Assembly: GCA_045802605.1 (NCBI GenBank)
Contig: JBJMQS010000030.1
Span: 62,001-126,000 of the forward strand
DNA length: 64,000 nucleotides
DNA from: JBJMQS01 sp045802605
Lineage (GTDB): Bacteria > Planctomycetota > Planctomycetia > Gemmatales > Gemmataceae
Direction: 5' to 3'
The notes beneath the pieces were generated by a model. The model saw only the letters and a list, made by a program, of their open reading frames with translations, was not told the origin of the DNA and ran no database searches. A program made the position numbers and the translations under genes. Below, in pieces: positions 1 to 8,394 of this stretch. The first letter of the stretch is position 1. Every line of letters begins with the position of its first letter.

Positions 1-2
1 GT

Positions 3-341
3 GATCTTTCCGTCACAAGGGTGATTCACGATGCGCTCGAAGGTACGCGTCGCGAACGAGTCATCATTCAATGCAAGCATTGGCAAACTAAAAGCGTCGC
101 GCCCGCAGACGTTGAAGCATTGATCGCCCAGATCAGACTTTGGCCTCCGCCACGAGTCGATGGCCTTATTATTGCTACCTCTGGGCGGTTTACCCTTGAT
201 GGGGTGGAGTACATTGAAAAACACAATCAGGCGGACCATGCGCTTCGTATCAGCATGTGGCCGGAAAGCCACTTAGAGCGATTATTGGCGCCGCGGCCAC
301 ATCTTGTGGCTGAATTCCGACTTCGAAAGCCACCAAATTAA
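3..341 (+). CDS. Mrr-like restriction endonuclease, C-terminal part (5' end outside window)
   Basis: The reading frame is already open at the left edge, so only about 112 C-terminal residues are visible; an internal GTG at 21 is probably not the real start. A strand ending in QCKHW is followed by DGLIIATSGRFT and then HLERLLA and LVAEF. The Q-x-K pair fits the second half of a PD-(D/E)xK nuclease of the Mrr/restriction-endonuclease-like fold, whose acidic residue would lie upstream of the window. Proteins of this family cut foreign or modified DNA. It sits just upstream of an AbiE toxin-antitoxin pair, which suits a defence cluster. The family call is good; the exact specificity cannot be seen. 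Confidence 0.75.
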   Translation, partial: DLSVTRVIHDALEGTRRERVIIQCKHWQTKSVAPADVEALIAQIRLWPPPRVDGLIIATSGRFTLDGVEYIEKHNQADHALRISMWPESHLERLLAPRPHLVAEFRLRKPPN

Positions 342-428
342 GGCGGCCCCTGATAGCAAAAAAAGCGGGAGGAGGTATCAGGAAAGGAGTTGCCTGAAGA
401 GCCTTTTTTGTTGGAAATTCGCATGCCA

Positions 429-481
429 TGTCAAGTTTTTCTGATGTAAAACTTGACAACTATCGTGTTTTGGTCGAAAAT
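429..481 (+). promoter_or_regulatory. Promoter inside an 11-bp inverted repeat (likely AbiEi operator)
   Basis: Positions 429-439 (TGTCAAGTTTT) and 448-458 (AAAACTTGACA) are perfect 11-bp inverted arms with an 8-nt spacer. The right arm contains a consensus -35 box, TTGACA (453-458), and 17 nt further on lies GAAAAT (476-481), a 4/6 match to the -10 box. AbiEi antitoxins are known to repress their own promoter by binding inverted repeats, so a bound protein here would cover the -35 box. Transcription would begin about at the ATG at 488, which suggests a leaderless message. Box assignment is by eye. Confidence 0.6.
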
Positions 482-487
482 ACTAGC

Positions 488-1231
488 ATGAAAATAGACC
501 GGCCAAAATCAAGGCAGAGCAACGCTGCGCAGACGATTCGCCAGCAAATCGAATCGGGCGGCGAACGACTATGGCGAATGAGCGACTTTACCGGTTTGCC
601 ATTTCTAGCGGTGGCCCAGGCCTTGTCCCGCCTGACCCGTCAGGGAGAATTGCAGCGGCTTGGCAAGGGACTTTACTACCGTCAGCGAACGACCTCGTTT
701 GGGCCAAGTCTCCCTAATCCGGCGGCGATTCGCGCGCTGCCGATTCGCCAACGCGCATTTCCCGCCGGGATAGCGGCTGCCAACATGCTTGGGTTCACGA
801 CACAGAATCCAGCGCGGATGGAACTAGCAACCGTAGGGCAGAGTCTACCTCGCCAGATCATTGGCAAGGACGCGATTATCCACTTGCGACGGCCCGCCGA
901 ATGGCGAACTTTGTCTGAAACAGACGCGGCTTTGCTCGATTTCATTCGCAACCGCGGAGAGTCCAGCGAGTTGTCGCCTCAGGAGACAGCGCAAAAACTC
1001 TTTGCATATCTTTCTGAACCGGGCCGATTTCAACGACTTTCGCGAGTCGCACTGTTTGAGCCTCCGCGCGTTCGGGCAATACTTGGAGCGCTGGGTGAAC
1101 AATTGCAGCAACGGCCAGCGATACTTGAGCGGCTTCGAGCAAGCCTCAATCCTCTTTCGCGATTTGACTTCGGCAGCCTTTCTGAGCTGAAATATGCCCG
1201 CGATTGGCAAGCCAAGGAGCCGAAGGCGTGA
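488..1231 (+). CDS. abiEi: AbiEi-family antitoxin / transcriptional regulator (DUF6088-like)
   Basis: This 247-residue protein is the antitoxin half of a type IV toxin-antitoxin pair. It starts with a winged-helix DNA-binding region (WRMSDFTGLP, then ALSRLTRQGELQRLGKGLYY), followed by the alpha/beta antitoxin domain (IRALPIRQR, AANMLGFTTQ, HLRRPAEWR) typical of DUF6088/AbiEi proteins. An ATG at 428 is also in frame, but it would place the inverted-repeat operator and the -35 box inside the coding sequence, so I prefer the ATG at 488. Its stop overlaps the toxin start as GTGA, which implies translational coupling. It should neutralise AbiEii without stable binding and repress the operon. Family assignment is strong; the start is moderately sure. 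Confidence 0.82.
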   Translation: MKIDRPKSRQSNAAQTIRQQIESGGERLWRMSDFTGLPFLAVAQALSRLTRQGELQRLGKGLYYRQRTTSFGPSLPNPAAIRALPIRQRAFPAGIAAANMLGFTTQNPARMELATVGQSLPRQIIGKDAIIHLRRPAEWRTLSETDAALLDFIRNRGESSELSPQETAQKLFAYLSEPGRFQRLSRVALFEPPRVRAILGALGEQLQQRPAILERLRASLNPLSRFDFGSLSELKYARDWQAKEPKA

Positions 1232-2190
1232 AGCTGTTTGAGCATCCGGACTTTGACCAAGCCATCATCCGCGCGACTGAACATTTTCGGTCGCGCGGAC
1301 TGCGCGAGTCCTTTATTGAGAAGGACTACTACGTCACCGAAGTGCTTCGCATCATCGCGAAACATGCCGCTGACAAGATCATCTTCAAGGGTGGAACGAG
1401 TCTGTCTAAAGGGTGGAATCTCATCGAGCGGTTTTCAGAAGACATCGATTTGTTCTTGGACCCGATGGCATTCCAGCCTCCCCTTGGCAAGAACGGCATT
1501 GATCGCGAGCTGAAGCGAATTCGAGAAGAAATCGAGAAACACCCAGGTCTGACCTTCCTTCGGCAACAGAGCAAGACCATTGGCGGATTTGGTCGAAACG
1601 ACCGCTTCGAATACAAGCAGAACTTCGCCGGCACCGGCGAAATAAGAAATCATGTATTTGTTGAGGCCGGTGCCGCCAGTGGACGGGAACCGACTGAAAG
1701 CATCCGACTAAGTTCCTATATCAGTCAATTCCTGCAAGAGACAAGCGGGACGCTTGGAGCCGAAGACGAAGGATCGTTCGACATGCGGCTTCTCCATTTT
1801 AGACGGACGTTCGTGGAGAAAATGTTCACAATCCATGCGAAGGTCGAAGCATTCAAGGCCGGCGGATCACCAATCGGAACCTACGCGCGCCATTACTACG
1901 ACCTCTATTGCCTCGCCGATTGTCCGGAAGTCCTGCAAATGCTCAAGTCGCAAGAGTACAGCGAGATCCGCGAAGACTATGATCGCGTCAGCCGCAAGCA
2001 TTTCCCCGCCGGCTACGTCCCGCCTACGAGCATGAGCTTTGCACAAAGTGAAGCCTTGTTCCCGCCGACTGGGCTTCGTGCAATTCTTGCTCCGGAATTC
2101 GAGCGGCAATGCAAGGTCCTATGTTTCGGAACGATTCCGAGATGGGATGAGTTTCAGATGCGGATGGAAAAACTAAGGTTGCACCTTTAA
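1228..2190 (+). CDS. abiEii: AbiEii-family nucleotidyltransferase toxin
   Basis: This 320-residue protein carries the nucleotidyltransferase signature of AbiEii/AbiGii toxins: GGTSLSK at residues 55-61 and the acidic pair in SEDIDLF (D72 and D74). A positive C-terminal helical region follows (RRTFVEKMF, HYYDLYCL). Characterised relatives transfer nucleotides onto tRNA acceptor ends and stop growth during phage infection. The GTG at 1228 overlaps the antitoxin stop by four bases and is chosen over an in-frame TTG at 1204. All expected catalytic residues appear present, so the toxin looks functional. It lies beside an Mrr-like nuclease and a plasmid-type replicon, where it may act in phage defence or in plasmid maintenance. 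Confidence 0.88.
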   Translation: MKLFEHPDFDQAIIRATEHFRSRGLRESFIEKDYYVTEVLRIIAKHAADKIIFKGGTSLSKGWNLIERFSEDIDLFLDPMAFQPPLGKNGIDRELKRIREEIEKHPGLTFLRQQSKTIGGFGRNDRFEYKQNFAGTGEIRNHVFVEAGAASGREPTESIRLSSYISQFLQETSGTLGAEDEGSFDMRLLHFRRTFVEKMFTIHAKVEAFKAGGSPIGTYARHYYDLYCLADCPEVLQMLKSQEYSEIREDYDRVSRKHFPAGYVPPTSMSFAQSEALFPPTGLRAILAPEFERQCKVLCFGTIPRWDEFQMRMEKLRLHL

Positions 2191-2639
2191 TTGCGCGGCG
2201 CCGCGCAGCTTCGAACCGGACAGCGACTTCGGGACTCCATGAGACACCCTGCAATTCCTGCATTAGGGTATCAAAAGCGTGACAAGCCGATTGGCCGACA
2301 TTTTGATAAATTCGTCTGCGACTCCATGCCACACCAGTCAACACATGCTGGACAATCAGCGAGTTCCCAAACACTGCCTTGAACGCATTGTAGTTCCGTC
2401 CTCAAGGAGAGCAGCAACGGGGAAACCAGTGCGAAATGTCGTTTGCAAGCATTTTCAGTTTCACCCCATCGCCGGCCTATCACTTGCAAGCTAAATCCGG
2501 AGCCTAATCCGCCAAGTGAAAAAGCCGCTTTCCGTTAGCGGAAGCCTTCAGCTTTTTCACTTGTCGGCCCACGCAGCCACCGGCCTTGGTCGCATGCCAT
2601 CGGCCTCAATGATGGGGCTCGAAAAACGAAAGGAATCTT
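2191..2639. other. Gene-free stretch after AbiEii
   Basis: I see no convincing gene on either strand here. The only clear structure is the long inverted repeat at 2513-2563, listed separately, which lies 76 bases before the small gene at 2640. Confidence 0.5.
2513..2563 (+). repeat. 13-bp inverted repeat, long hairpin
   Basis: CAAGTGAAAAAGC (2513-2525) and GCTTTTTCACTTG (2551-2563) are perfect inverse complements separated by 25 nt. The loop itself contains a second, imperfect stem (CTTTCCG / CGGAAGC). It could be a terminator for the AbiE operon, an attenuator for the gene at 2640, or a protein-binding site; there is no clear T-run after the right arm. Confidence 0.55.
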
Positions 2640-2852
2640 ATGACCGATAATAACGCAGCCCTCGATACCGGCGTCGCCAATCGCCGCCCGACTTTTAACG
2701 CCTATCAAGTCCGCGACGGGAAAGACGAATCCAGTTTCTGGGATCGCATTGGCGTTGCGTGGAGTAATCGCGACGGCGGCTACACGCTTCAGCTTCAGGC
2801 GGTGCCGCTTTCGGGTCGCATCGTGCTGACGAAACCGAAAAACAACAATTAA
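2640..2852 (+). CDS. Small conserved protein of plasmid/conjugative regions, function unknown
   Basis: A 70-residue soluble protein containing RPTFNAYQVRDG, FWDRIGVAW and LQAVPLSGRIVL. Short proteins with this layout (a variable head, then an F-W-x-x-I-G-x-A-W strand pair and a PL-x-GRI ending) are common in proteobacterial and planctomycete mobile regions next to mobilisation genes; I recall them only as unnamed. The fold is probably a small beta sheet. A GC-rich hairpin follows at 2863. Its company here (relaxase, replicon) supports a plasmid housekeeping role, but no activity can be inferred. No clear ribosome binding site is seen directly before the ATG apart from a GAAAGGAATC stretch, which is adequate. 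Confidence 0.7.
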   Translation: MTDNNAALDTGVANRRPTFNAYQVRDGKDESSFWDRIGVAWSNRDGGYTLQLQAVPLSGRIVLTKPKNNN

Positions 2853-2862
2853 CCTCGAGCAG

Positions 2863-2884
2863 GGGCGGGCCGAAGTGCCCGCCC
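2863..2884 (+). terminator. GC-rich hairpin after the small gene
   Basis: GGGCGGGC (2863-2870) pairs with GCCCGCCC (2877-2884) over a 6-nt loop, 10 bases past the stop of the gene at 2640-2852. There is no T-run behind it, so it would be a weak or factor-assisted terminator. Confidence 0.45.
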
Positions 2885-2929
2885 GCATCGACCTGGTGAA
2901 TATTTAAACCATGGAGAAACTCCGATTGA

Positions 2930-3373
2930 ATGTGGTGCGTCGCGACAAGTCGGATAAATTCGCCACTCTCACACCGCGCGTTTCGCCATCGGGCGGAAGA
3001 CCATAGTTTCGCCCAACAGTTGCTTAGGGTGATTTTTGCTTGCATTCGACCATCGACACATGTTAGAGGTTTTTCAGCTATTGAATTACAGGTGATGATC
3101 GACAAGCACAATCTCGACCGACAGGAAGGACTTTGGACATAGATCTGGCGCCACGTCGTCCATTGTCTTGGTTTTCGTGATGATCCATTAACACCCACGG
3201 AACTTGAGATCCAAATGATCGCCCGCGATGCCGTCCACCAGAGTGGTGCGTTGAATACACTTCACGAATTCGCGAAAGCTGAGAATGCCGAGGACCGAAT
3301 CCGCGTGAGAAATGACTGGGAACAGAAAATGGCGGCGCGAAATAAGCCGTCCACTTATCCCTTCAAGTCGTAA
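2930..3373 (+). pseudogene. Unrecognised reading frame broken by an in-frame TAG
   Basis: Two open stretches in the same frame are separated only by TAG at 3140-3142. The downstream part has believable composition: it contains LGFRDDPLTP, TELEIQMIARDAVH, LNTLHEFAKAENAEDRIRVRND and ends PSTYPFKS, rich in charged helix. The upstream part (AIELQVMIDKHNL) is less protein-like. No start codon with a binding site fits the downstream half, so a decayed gene is the simplest reading. I do not recognise the family. A similar break is seen in the next minus-strand locus, so this short region seems to be losing function. Confidence 0.35.
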
Positions 3374-3432
3374 ATGCTCTGTTGGGCAGCCGACGTTACA
3401 CGTTTATCTCGACATCCAGCAGACGCCGCGCA

Positions 3433-3945
3433 TCAGTAGTGACGCCGAGCCGAATGATGATCAGCCTCTTCATCGATGTGGTCACAAATCTCTTGAATGA
3501 CGGCGAGGGTCATTTGTTTTAGAGCATCCTCCTCTTGAAAAATGGCCACCCGCTTCGGCTTGCCGACCACCGAATCATATCCGTGTGAGCGGATGCGCGA
3601 ATAAAGCGCCCGTTGTGCCGATTCCATAATTTCCCGGGCATGGCTCATGACGACCTCATCCAGTGATGATGCCCGAATTCTGTAGTCAGTATGTTCGTCA
3701 TGGTGATTGATGTACTCAAAGGCAAATCGGCTGGCAAACTCAATCACTTCATCGACGGCGGCTTTGTCAAATTCGTTCAAATTTTGGTACGCATAGCGGG
3801 TGCCACCGATGACGATATTGACTCAACGGGCGGCATTGACCGCGTACTTTCCGGCACCATGACGAAGCAGGCCTTTTCCGGTTCGAGCCGACACTCGAGA
3901 TGCAATTTTGAACAATTTAGTCAGTTGCTGTGCGATCACACGCAT
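3433..3945 (-). pseudogene. Unrecognised gene split by an in-frame TGA (40 aa + about 115 aa)
   Basis: An ATG at 3945 with GGGAG upstream opens a 40-residue frame (MRVIAQQLTK ... GKYAVNAAR) that ends at TGA (3823-3825). The same frame then stays open for 130 codons, including NIVIGGTRYAYQN, VDEVIEFASRFAFEYI, a histidine-rich NHHDEH, and an acidic C-terminus (ICDHIDEEADHH). Either one gene of about 170 residues has acquired a stop, or the second half is expressed separately from a TTG at 3780. No family recognised. The second half has good coding character, so I cannot exclude that it is alive. Confidence 0.45.
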
Positions 3946-4053
3946 GGAAAACTCCCTTAGTTGCTTCGACAGACGAACTCGAAACACGATCGGGTGTGCG
4001 CCATGTCACTCTATGTGGATTGATGCCCAAAACCACTCTTTGAATTCGGATCC

Positions 4054-4482
4054 TCATTCCTTCGGTTCAATAATCTGAACCCGCTCTACGACCACCGCTT
4101 CATCGTCCGCCAAATCTGCCGAGGGCGTGTCCGCTTCCGCTAAATACTTGACCTGATGTTCAAGAATTCGATGATAGGGCTCGCGGAGATTGCGTCCGGA
4201 AATGATGACCGTATGACCCGTTGAATATGCAAGTACGATCGAAGCGGCTGGCACCTCGATTCCCTCACCTATACTGGTTGGCGCGGGACACCAAGTCGGG
4301 CAATGCAGCCATGCGTATTCAAGCGCCGGCCAAGTTCCCCTCAATCGCCGAAACTCGATATTGAACGCGCGGCGTTGCCCACGGACATAGCCCCAGCATT
4401 CCAGTTCTTCTTCGTCGGGTTGCTCACGAATCGCTTTGGGACTGCCAAAGCGAGCAATGGTGGCGGCGGCGTTATCGCTCAT
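4054..4482 (-). CDS. Hypothetical protein overlapping the relaxase gene
   Basis: This 142-residue protein starts 11 bases inside the end of the MobF gene (stop at 4472), so the two are likely translated together. It contains ARFGSPKAIREQP, ECWGYVRGQRRAFNIEFRRLRGTWPALEY, and a beta-rich middle (SIVLAYSTGHTVIISGRNL). The end is acidic. It has no membrane segment and no signal peptide. I do not recognise the family. Its tight coupling suggests an accessory role in mobilisation, such as a relaxosome factor, but that is inference from position only. Confidence 0.7.
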   Translation of the reverse strand: MSDNAAATIARFGSPKAIREQPDEEELECWGYVRGQRRAFNIEFRRLRGTWPALEYAWLHCPTWCPAPTSIGEGIEVPAASIVLAYSTGHTVIISGRNLREPYHRILEHQVKYLAEADTPSADLADDEAVVVERVQIIEPKE

Positions 4483-7201
4483 AAGCGAGTTCTCTCCCCT
4501 TCACATGTTCGACCACATTATCACGCACGTTGTCAATCAAACGCGATGCGTAGGCCTGGCCGCGAGCAGCCATCCGTTGCAAATGAGCCACATGCTTTTT
4601 CAGGCGATCCAGGGGCCATGGCCTCGCTTGCACGAGCTCCGTCGCGGAGAGGCGTTCCTCGCTTCGTGTCACTGCTTCGCGCAGCGCCAGTTTGTCGTCC
4701 GTGTATATGGCGGCTTGCTTTTTGGCGCGGCTCGCGGAGACATAGAGCTGCTCGCGGCCGGTTGCGGGTAGCGACTCGGCCGATTGAGCGATCAAGACCC
4801 GATCCACTGTTTTGCCTTGGCTGGCGTGGCTGGTTACGACCAACCCATTTGCGAAGTGCCCGAAATCCTGGGGCACTTGCCAGCCGTTGTCGAGGCGAAT
4901 GCCGCCATCGGCGGTGAATCCGGCCACGCCGTAAACCGCACCGTTATTTAGGCGATGCTGATCGGCGGAATAACTGTTTTGCGTGATCCGTACCTTATCG
5001 CCTGCCGCTAGCGTCAAAATGTCCGGCCGGTACACTTGGAATTTCCGCGCCTGACTTAACGGCAAAACAACTTCAGACCCGTTTTGCAATTCGATATGAA
5101 CCGAGTTTCCCACTACGCCGGTCAAGCGACCCCTCGCCCCGCGCTGAAACCCCGGCGCGTTTTGCACGAACTGAACGATCATCGGCGAATCAAAGCCGCG
5201 ATACGTTGCGGGATCTGCGCGTTCGGCTTCGGTAAGGTTGAGCGGAACCAATCGCTCGAACTGGCGTTCATCTTTGCCGAGCATCTTCCGAGCCTTCAAC
5301 TCGCTACGAATGGCATCGACCGTCTGCGCGCCCTCTTTATGGGTCGGCGACACAACCAAAACCTGTTCGCCGCGCTTGATCGCATCGGCATAATCCTTCG
5401 CCAATCGCTGATGCGCGTCGCCATTGGGTGATTCGTAAATCCAGCCCAAGGCGTCGAGCCGATCAAACCCTTCAAGCGCATTGCCTTCGGCCAATGCCGC
5501 CACCGCTGCCTTGTAACTTCCTTGTTGGCGGCGAATGTCTTTGACCTCGACGGCCTGAAGGCCCGCTTGTGTTTCCAAGAGGTGAAGCGCCAAACCGCGA
5601 GCGACGGCGTGATGTTGGCGCGAGTCGCCCATCACGACGACGCGAGCATTTTTTTCAGCGGCCAATGAGAACAGCCGCGCCATGTCGCGGGTGCCTGCGA
5701 GGCCGGCTTCATCGAGCCAGAGCACGCCGTTTCGCAATTGCGAATGCAACGCCGGATCGGTGAGCAGTTTTTCGGCCGTCTCGGCCTGTGCGAACCCTTC
5801 GGCCCGCAGCACGCCCCGACTCGCTTGCGCGGTAGGAGCAATTACGACGAGCGACTTGCCGGCGTCCTCGATTGCTTTCACCGCTTCTTGCATGAGCGTC
5901 GTTTTGCCGGTGCCGGCGACGCCGCGAATCAACATCACGCGGTCGGTCGAGTCCAAGATGTGTCGAACTGCGGCTTGTTGCTCGGAATTGAGCCATTTGC
6001 GTTCGATCACATGCTGAGGCGCCAGCGGCCGGCACGCACCGCGTCCGTCGCGGGCGAAGGCAAGCATGTCGCGCTCTTCACCAAGCACGTCGCGCGTCGT
6101 GGTCATGGCCTGGCCGTCACGCTGTCGCCTGAGAATGCCGTGACCGTTCAATTCATTCTTGGCGGCGTCGATCGACACCTCGCCGACGCCGTAACGCAAC
6201 GTCTGCGCCAGAAGGCGCTTTTCGGAGACAACCGACTGACGCTCCAAGCTTTGTTGCAAGGCATGCTCCATTGCAGCCGCGGGCGTCACGCCACGTTCAG
6301 TTGGTCGCGCCCGCTCGCGGACCGTTTCGATTTGCTCCCGCTCGCCGTCGGTCAATTGGGCTTTCCACCACGCCCGCAGGTCGTCCCAACCGAGTTCTTT
6401 CTGCTTGCGTTCCCGTGTCTTGGCTCCCAGTTGAGCTTTGACTTCGGGTCTCGTGACGCTATGGGCGCGGGCAGCATCCTCGATCAGTTGCGTGCGCCGC
6501 GAGAATTTGTGCAGCAATTCGGGCGCAAGGCCGGCGATGTCCCAGTCGCGGCCATGCCGCTCGATGCCGTAACCCAAGTGCCGAAGGCCAAGCGCCAGCC
6601 GCGAATGAAACGCAGCTTCCCAATATGGTGCGTCGCGTTTCAGGTCGCGGAATTGCGCCGCCTTCCACCTCCCCTCTTCCTGGTCAAACGTCGTATTGAA
6701 CGTGAAACAATGCGCGTGCAGCGACGGATCGGCTTTGCCGTCGACCGGTCGAGCAGTGAAGTGGACAAACTCCGACCAAACGAGATTGCCGGTCACGCGG
6801 TCGCTATCCTGCTTGCCACGGCGGACGCGGGTTTTGGCCTCGCTCTCAATCTCTTCCATCGTTTCACGCACGGCTGAGCGAAACACGTCGAGGATCGCCG
6901 TGTCCTGATACATCGCATATAGCAGCGACACGCTCTTCGGTGCATTGAAATTGAAGTCGTAACCAACCGTGCGGTCGCCGCGCAATCGCGGCGTGAGTTG
7001 TGTTCCGGTGACGGGATCGCGATTGTCGCAGAGTCGATCGAACGACGCTTGATCGACCGGACCGCGAAGGCCTAAGCGGTCCGCAGCGATGCCGCCCCAA
7101 TTGCCGACCATTTCCAATTCGTGGCCTTCGGTGTAATAACCGGAGGTGCAATAATATCGTTTCGCGTCGGCCGGCCGCGTGTTTTGATGGATGCGAAGCA
7201 T
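4472..7201 (-). CDS. MobF-family conjugative relaxase-helicase (TrwC/TraI-like)
   Basis: This 909-residue protein nicks plasmid DNA at oriT and unwinds it for transfer. The N-terminal relaxase domain shows the double tyrosine pairs (Y16-Y17 and Y22-Y23) and the metal-binding histidines H147, H162 and H164 (LHAHCFTFN). A superfamily 1 helicase follows: Walker A GVAGTGKTT near residue 427, VVMGDSRQHH, and late motifs TSHASQGKTVD and YVSASRAKKQ. Length fits the shorter TrwC-like enzymes rather than F TraI. No coupling protein or type IV secretion gene is visible in the window, so the element may be mobilisable, or the rest lies elsewhere. oriT should lie nearby, perhaps in 7202-7343, but I cannot identify a nic site. 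Confidence 0.95.
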   Translation of the reverse strand: MLRIHQNTRPADAKRYYCTSGYYTEGHELEMVGNWGGIAADRLGLRGPVDQASFDRLCDNRDPVTGTQLTPRLRGDRTVGYDFNFNAPKSVSLLYAMYQDTAILDVFRSAVRETMEEIESEAKTRVRRGKQDSDRVTGNLVWSEFVHFTARPVDGKADPSLHAHCFTFNTTFDQEEGRWKAAQFRDLKRDAPYWEAAFHSRLALGLRHLGYGIERHGRDWDIAGLAPELLHKFSRRTQLIEDAARAHSVTRPEVKAQLGAKTRERKQKELGWDDLRAWWKAQLTDGEREQIETVRERARPTERGVTPAAAMEHALQQSLERQSVVSEKRLLAQTLRYGVGEVSIDAAKNELNGHGILRRQRDGQAMTTTRDVLGEERDMLAFARDGRGACRPLAPQHVIERKWLNSEQQAAVRHILDSTDRVMLIRGVAGTGKTTLMQEAVKAIEDAGKSLVVIAPTAQASRGVLRAEGFAQAETAEKLLTDPALHSQLRNGVLWLDEAGLAGTRDMARLFSLAAEKNARVVVMGDSRQHHAVARGLALHLLETQAGLQAVEVKDIRRQQGSYKAAVAALAEGNALEGFDRLDALGWIYESPNGDAHQRLAKDYADAIKRGEQVLVVSPTHKEGAQTVDAIRSELKARKMLGKDERQFERLVPLNLTEAERADPATYRGFDSPMIVQFVQNAPGFQRGARGRLTGVVGNSVHIELQNGSEVVLPLSQARKFQVYRPDILTLAAGDKVRITQNSYSADQHRLNNGAVYGVAGFTADGGIRLDNGWQVPQDFGHFANGLVVTSHASQGKTVDRVLIAQSAESLPATGREQLYVSASRAKKQAAIYTDDKLALREAVTRSEERLSATELVQARPWPLDRLKKHVAHLQRMAARGQAYASRLIDNVRDNVVEHVKGRELAYER

Positions 7202-7343
7202 GCGGCATTATAAGTCGGCCTTCCGCGCGGACAACAGAAATGGTAAACGACTTTCAAATAGATTTTGCAATTCACGCAATTTGCCCCGTCTTGCGGCGAA
7301 TAACCAATTACGGCAGTCTAACTTCCAAACTTTGGAGAACATC

Positions 7344-7820
7344 ATGGGCGCGCCCGAGATGTGCGATGCTGAGAAATGCATCCGCGAAGACATCCGATCC
7401 TATCGAAAAACGATCATTGATATTGCGAAATGGGGTGTCACTGTCTTGGTGACTCTTCAGACGGCTACGTTTTTTGTCCGAGAAAAGGTCGCACAGGATA
7501 TGGCTCGTGCGGCATTAATGGCGAATAATCCTGTCGTTAATGTGAACCCCGTTGCCCCTGCCATCGAGACTATCCCTTTCCGCCGGTGGATCGTCGGTTC
7601 GGTTTTGCTGCTCATTCTTGCAATACTGTTCAGCCTTATGTCCCGCATCGTCGGAACGCAGGCACGCAAGCAAATCAAAGGTCTGCGGGATGTGCCAGGA
7701 CTCGTCCTCCCCGTTTACGAGCCGACGAAAGGAGCTCGGTGGGTGATCTACTCGATGTATTTCATTTTTCCTTTGTTCGATGTGATCCTTTATTTTTACC
7801 TACACAGTTGGCAAGGCTAG
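7344..7820 (+). CDS. Small inner-membrane protein, divergent from the relaxase
   Basis: A 158-residue protein with probably three membrane segments: WGVTVLVTLQTATFF (about 30-45), WIVGSVLLLILAILFSL (about 90-108), and WVIYSMYFIFPLFDVILYFYL near the C-terminus. The ATG at 7344 is chosen because GGAGA (7334-7338) stands just before it; the frame is open further upstream but overlaps the relaxase start. No family recognised. Divergent placement next to the relaxase suggests a plasmid-borne role such as entry exclusion or a transfer accessory, which is only a guess. Confidence 0.7.
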   Translation: MGAPEMCDAEKCIREDIRSYRKTIIDIAKWGVTVLVTLQTATFFVREKVAQDMARAALMANNPVVNVNPVAPAIETIPFRRWIVGSVLLLILAILFSLMSRIVGTQARKQIKGLRDVPGLVLPVYEPTKGARWVIYSMYFIFPLFDVILYFYLHSWQG

Positions 7821-8071
7821 CCCCGGAACATCACTGAGGAAGACTCCAACATATTGTGATTATTCAGCCTGGTAAAAGGCAATGCCTTCGCAACTCACGA
7901 ATCCGCGAAGACAATGCTCTTATCTCCTTCATGTGTGGTGGGACACCTTTTTCCTCTGCTCGTAAAATGGCAGCGGTAGTTAAGCAGGTTCTCTTTTTTG
8001 CTGACAGACGTCTTCCCGATGCGGTGCATCGGCTCGCGCCTCAGTGATAAATTCGATTTACTAGGGGTTGC
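7821..8071. other. Gene-free stretch upstream of the partition operon
   Basis: No reading frame here looks coding on either strand. It may hold cis-acting plasmid sites, but I see no repeats before 8072. Confidence 0.4.
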
Positions 8072-8088
8072 GATTTATCTGATAAATC
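8072..8088 (+). promoter_or_regulatory. Palindrome upstream of parA, possible operator
   Basis: GATTTATC (8072-8079) and GATAAATC (8081-8088) are perfect 8-bp inverted arms around one base. A related GATAAAT ... GATTTA pair occurs at 8046-8060. It lies about 310 bp before parA, so it could be an operator for the ribbon-helix-helix protein or part of the partition site. Confidence 0.45.
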
Positions 8089-8124
8089 AATCGCTTGCCA
8101 AATCGACCGGCGCTCGCCGCCGAC

Positions 8125-8394
8125 CAGATGGCAAGCGGTCAAGCTGGACAGCAGACAGGTTGGCAAGCTTACAATCCAGCAAGCTTTCATGTTGTCATGC
8201 ATGCAAGCTGACATGATTGCTGACAAGTAGGTTGGCTAGCTACGCAACATGTCAGCAAGCAATGTTGCAGACTTGCAATCATGCGGTCATGATGGCACGC
8301 CGGCATAGTTGCAAACATGCCATCAAGCAAACATGTTTACTGGCAGACGTGATTTCTTGCTTGCATCTTTGAATTTGTTCGCTAATGTCCGCCG
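8125..8394 (+). repeat. Word-repeat tract before parA, candidate centromere (parS)
   Basis: This 270-bp tract is built from a few short words: GCAAG or its complement CTTGC occurs at least eight times, and CATG occurs nine times between 8188 and 8334. Larger composites include TTGGCAAGC, CAGCAAGC, CATGCATGCAAGC, TTGCAAACATG and AAACATG. Random sequence of this length would give about one of each. It encodes nothing and sits directly before a parA / ribbon-helix-helix operon. Small-ParA partition systems often keep their centromere upstream of parA, so this is a good candidate, unproven. Confidence 0.6.

Noticed and set aside
3823..3825. TGA as a selenocysteine codon in the 3433-3945 gene
   Set aside because: No selenocysteine insertion hairpin or selenoprotein family is evident; decay or two genes is simpler.
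5738..6877. Open plus-strand frame of 379 codons inside the relaxase gene
   Set aside because: Antisense shadow of a conserved MobF helicase; no motif or binding site.
8125..8394. CRISPR array upstream of parA
   Set aside because: There are no exact repeats of 20 bp or more and no regular spacers; only short words recur. No CRISPR array is seen anywhere in the window.
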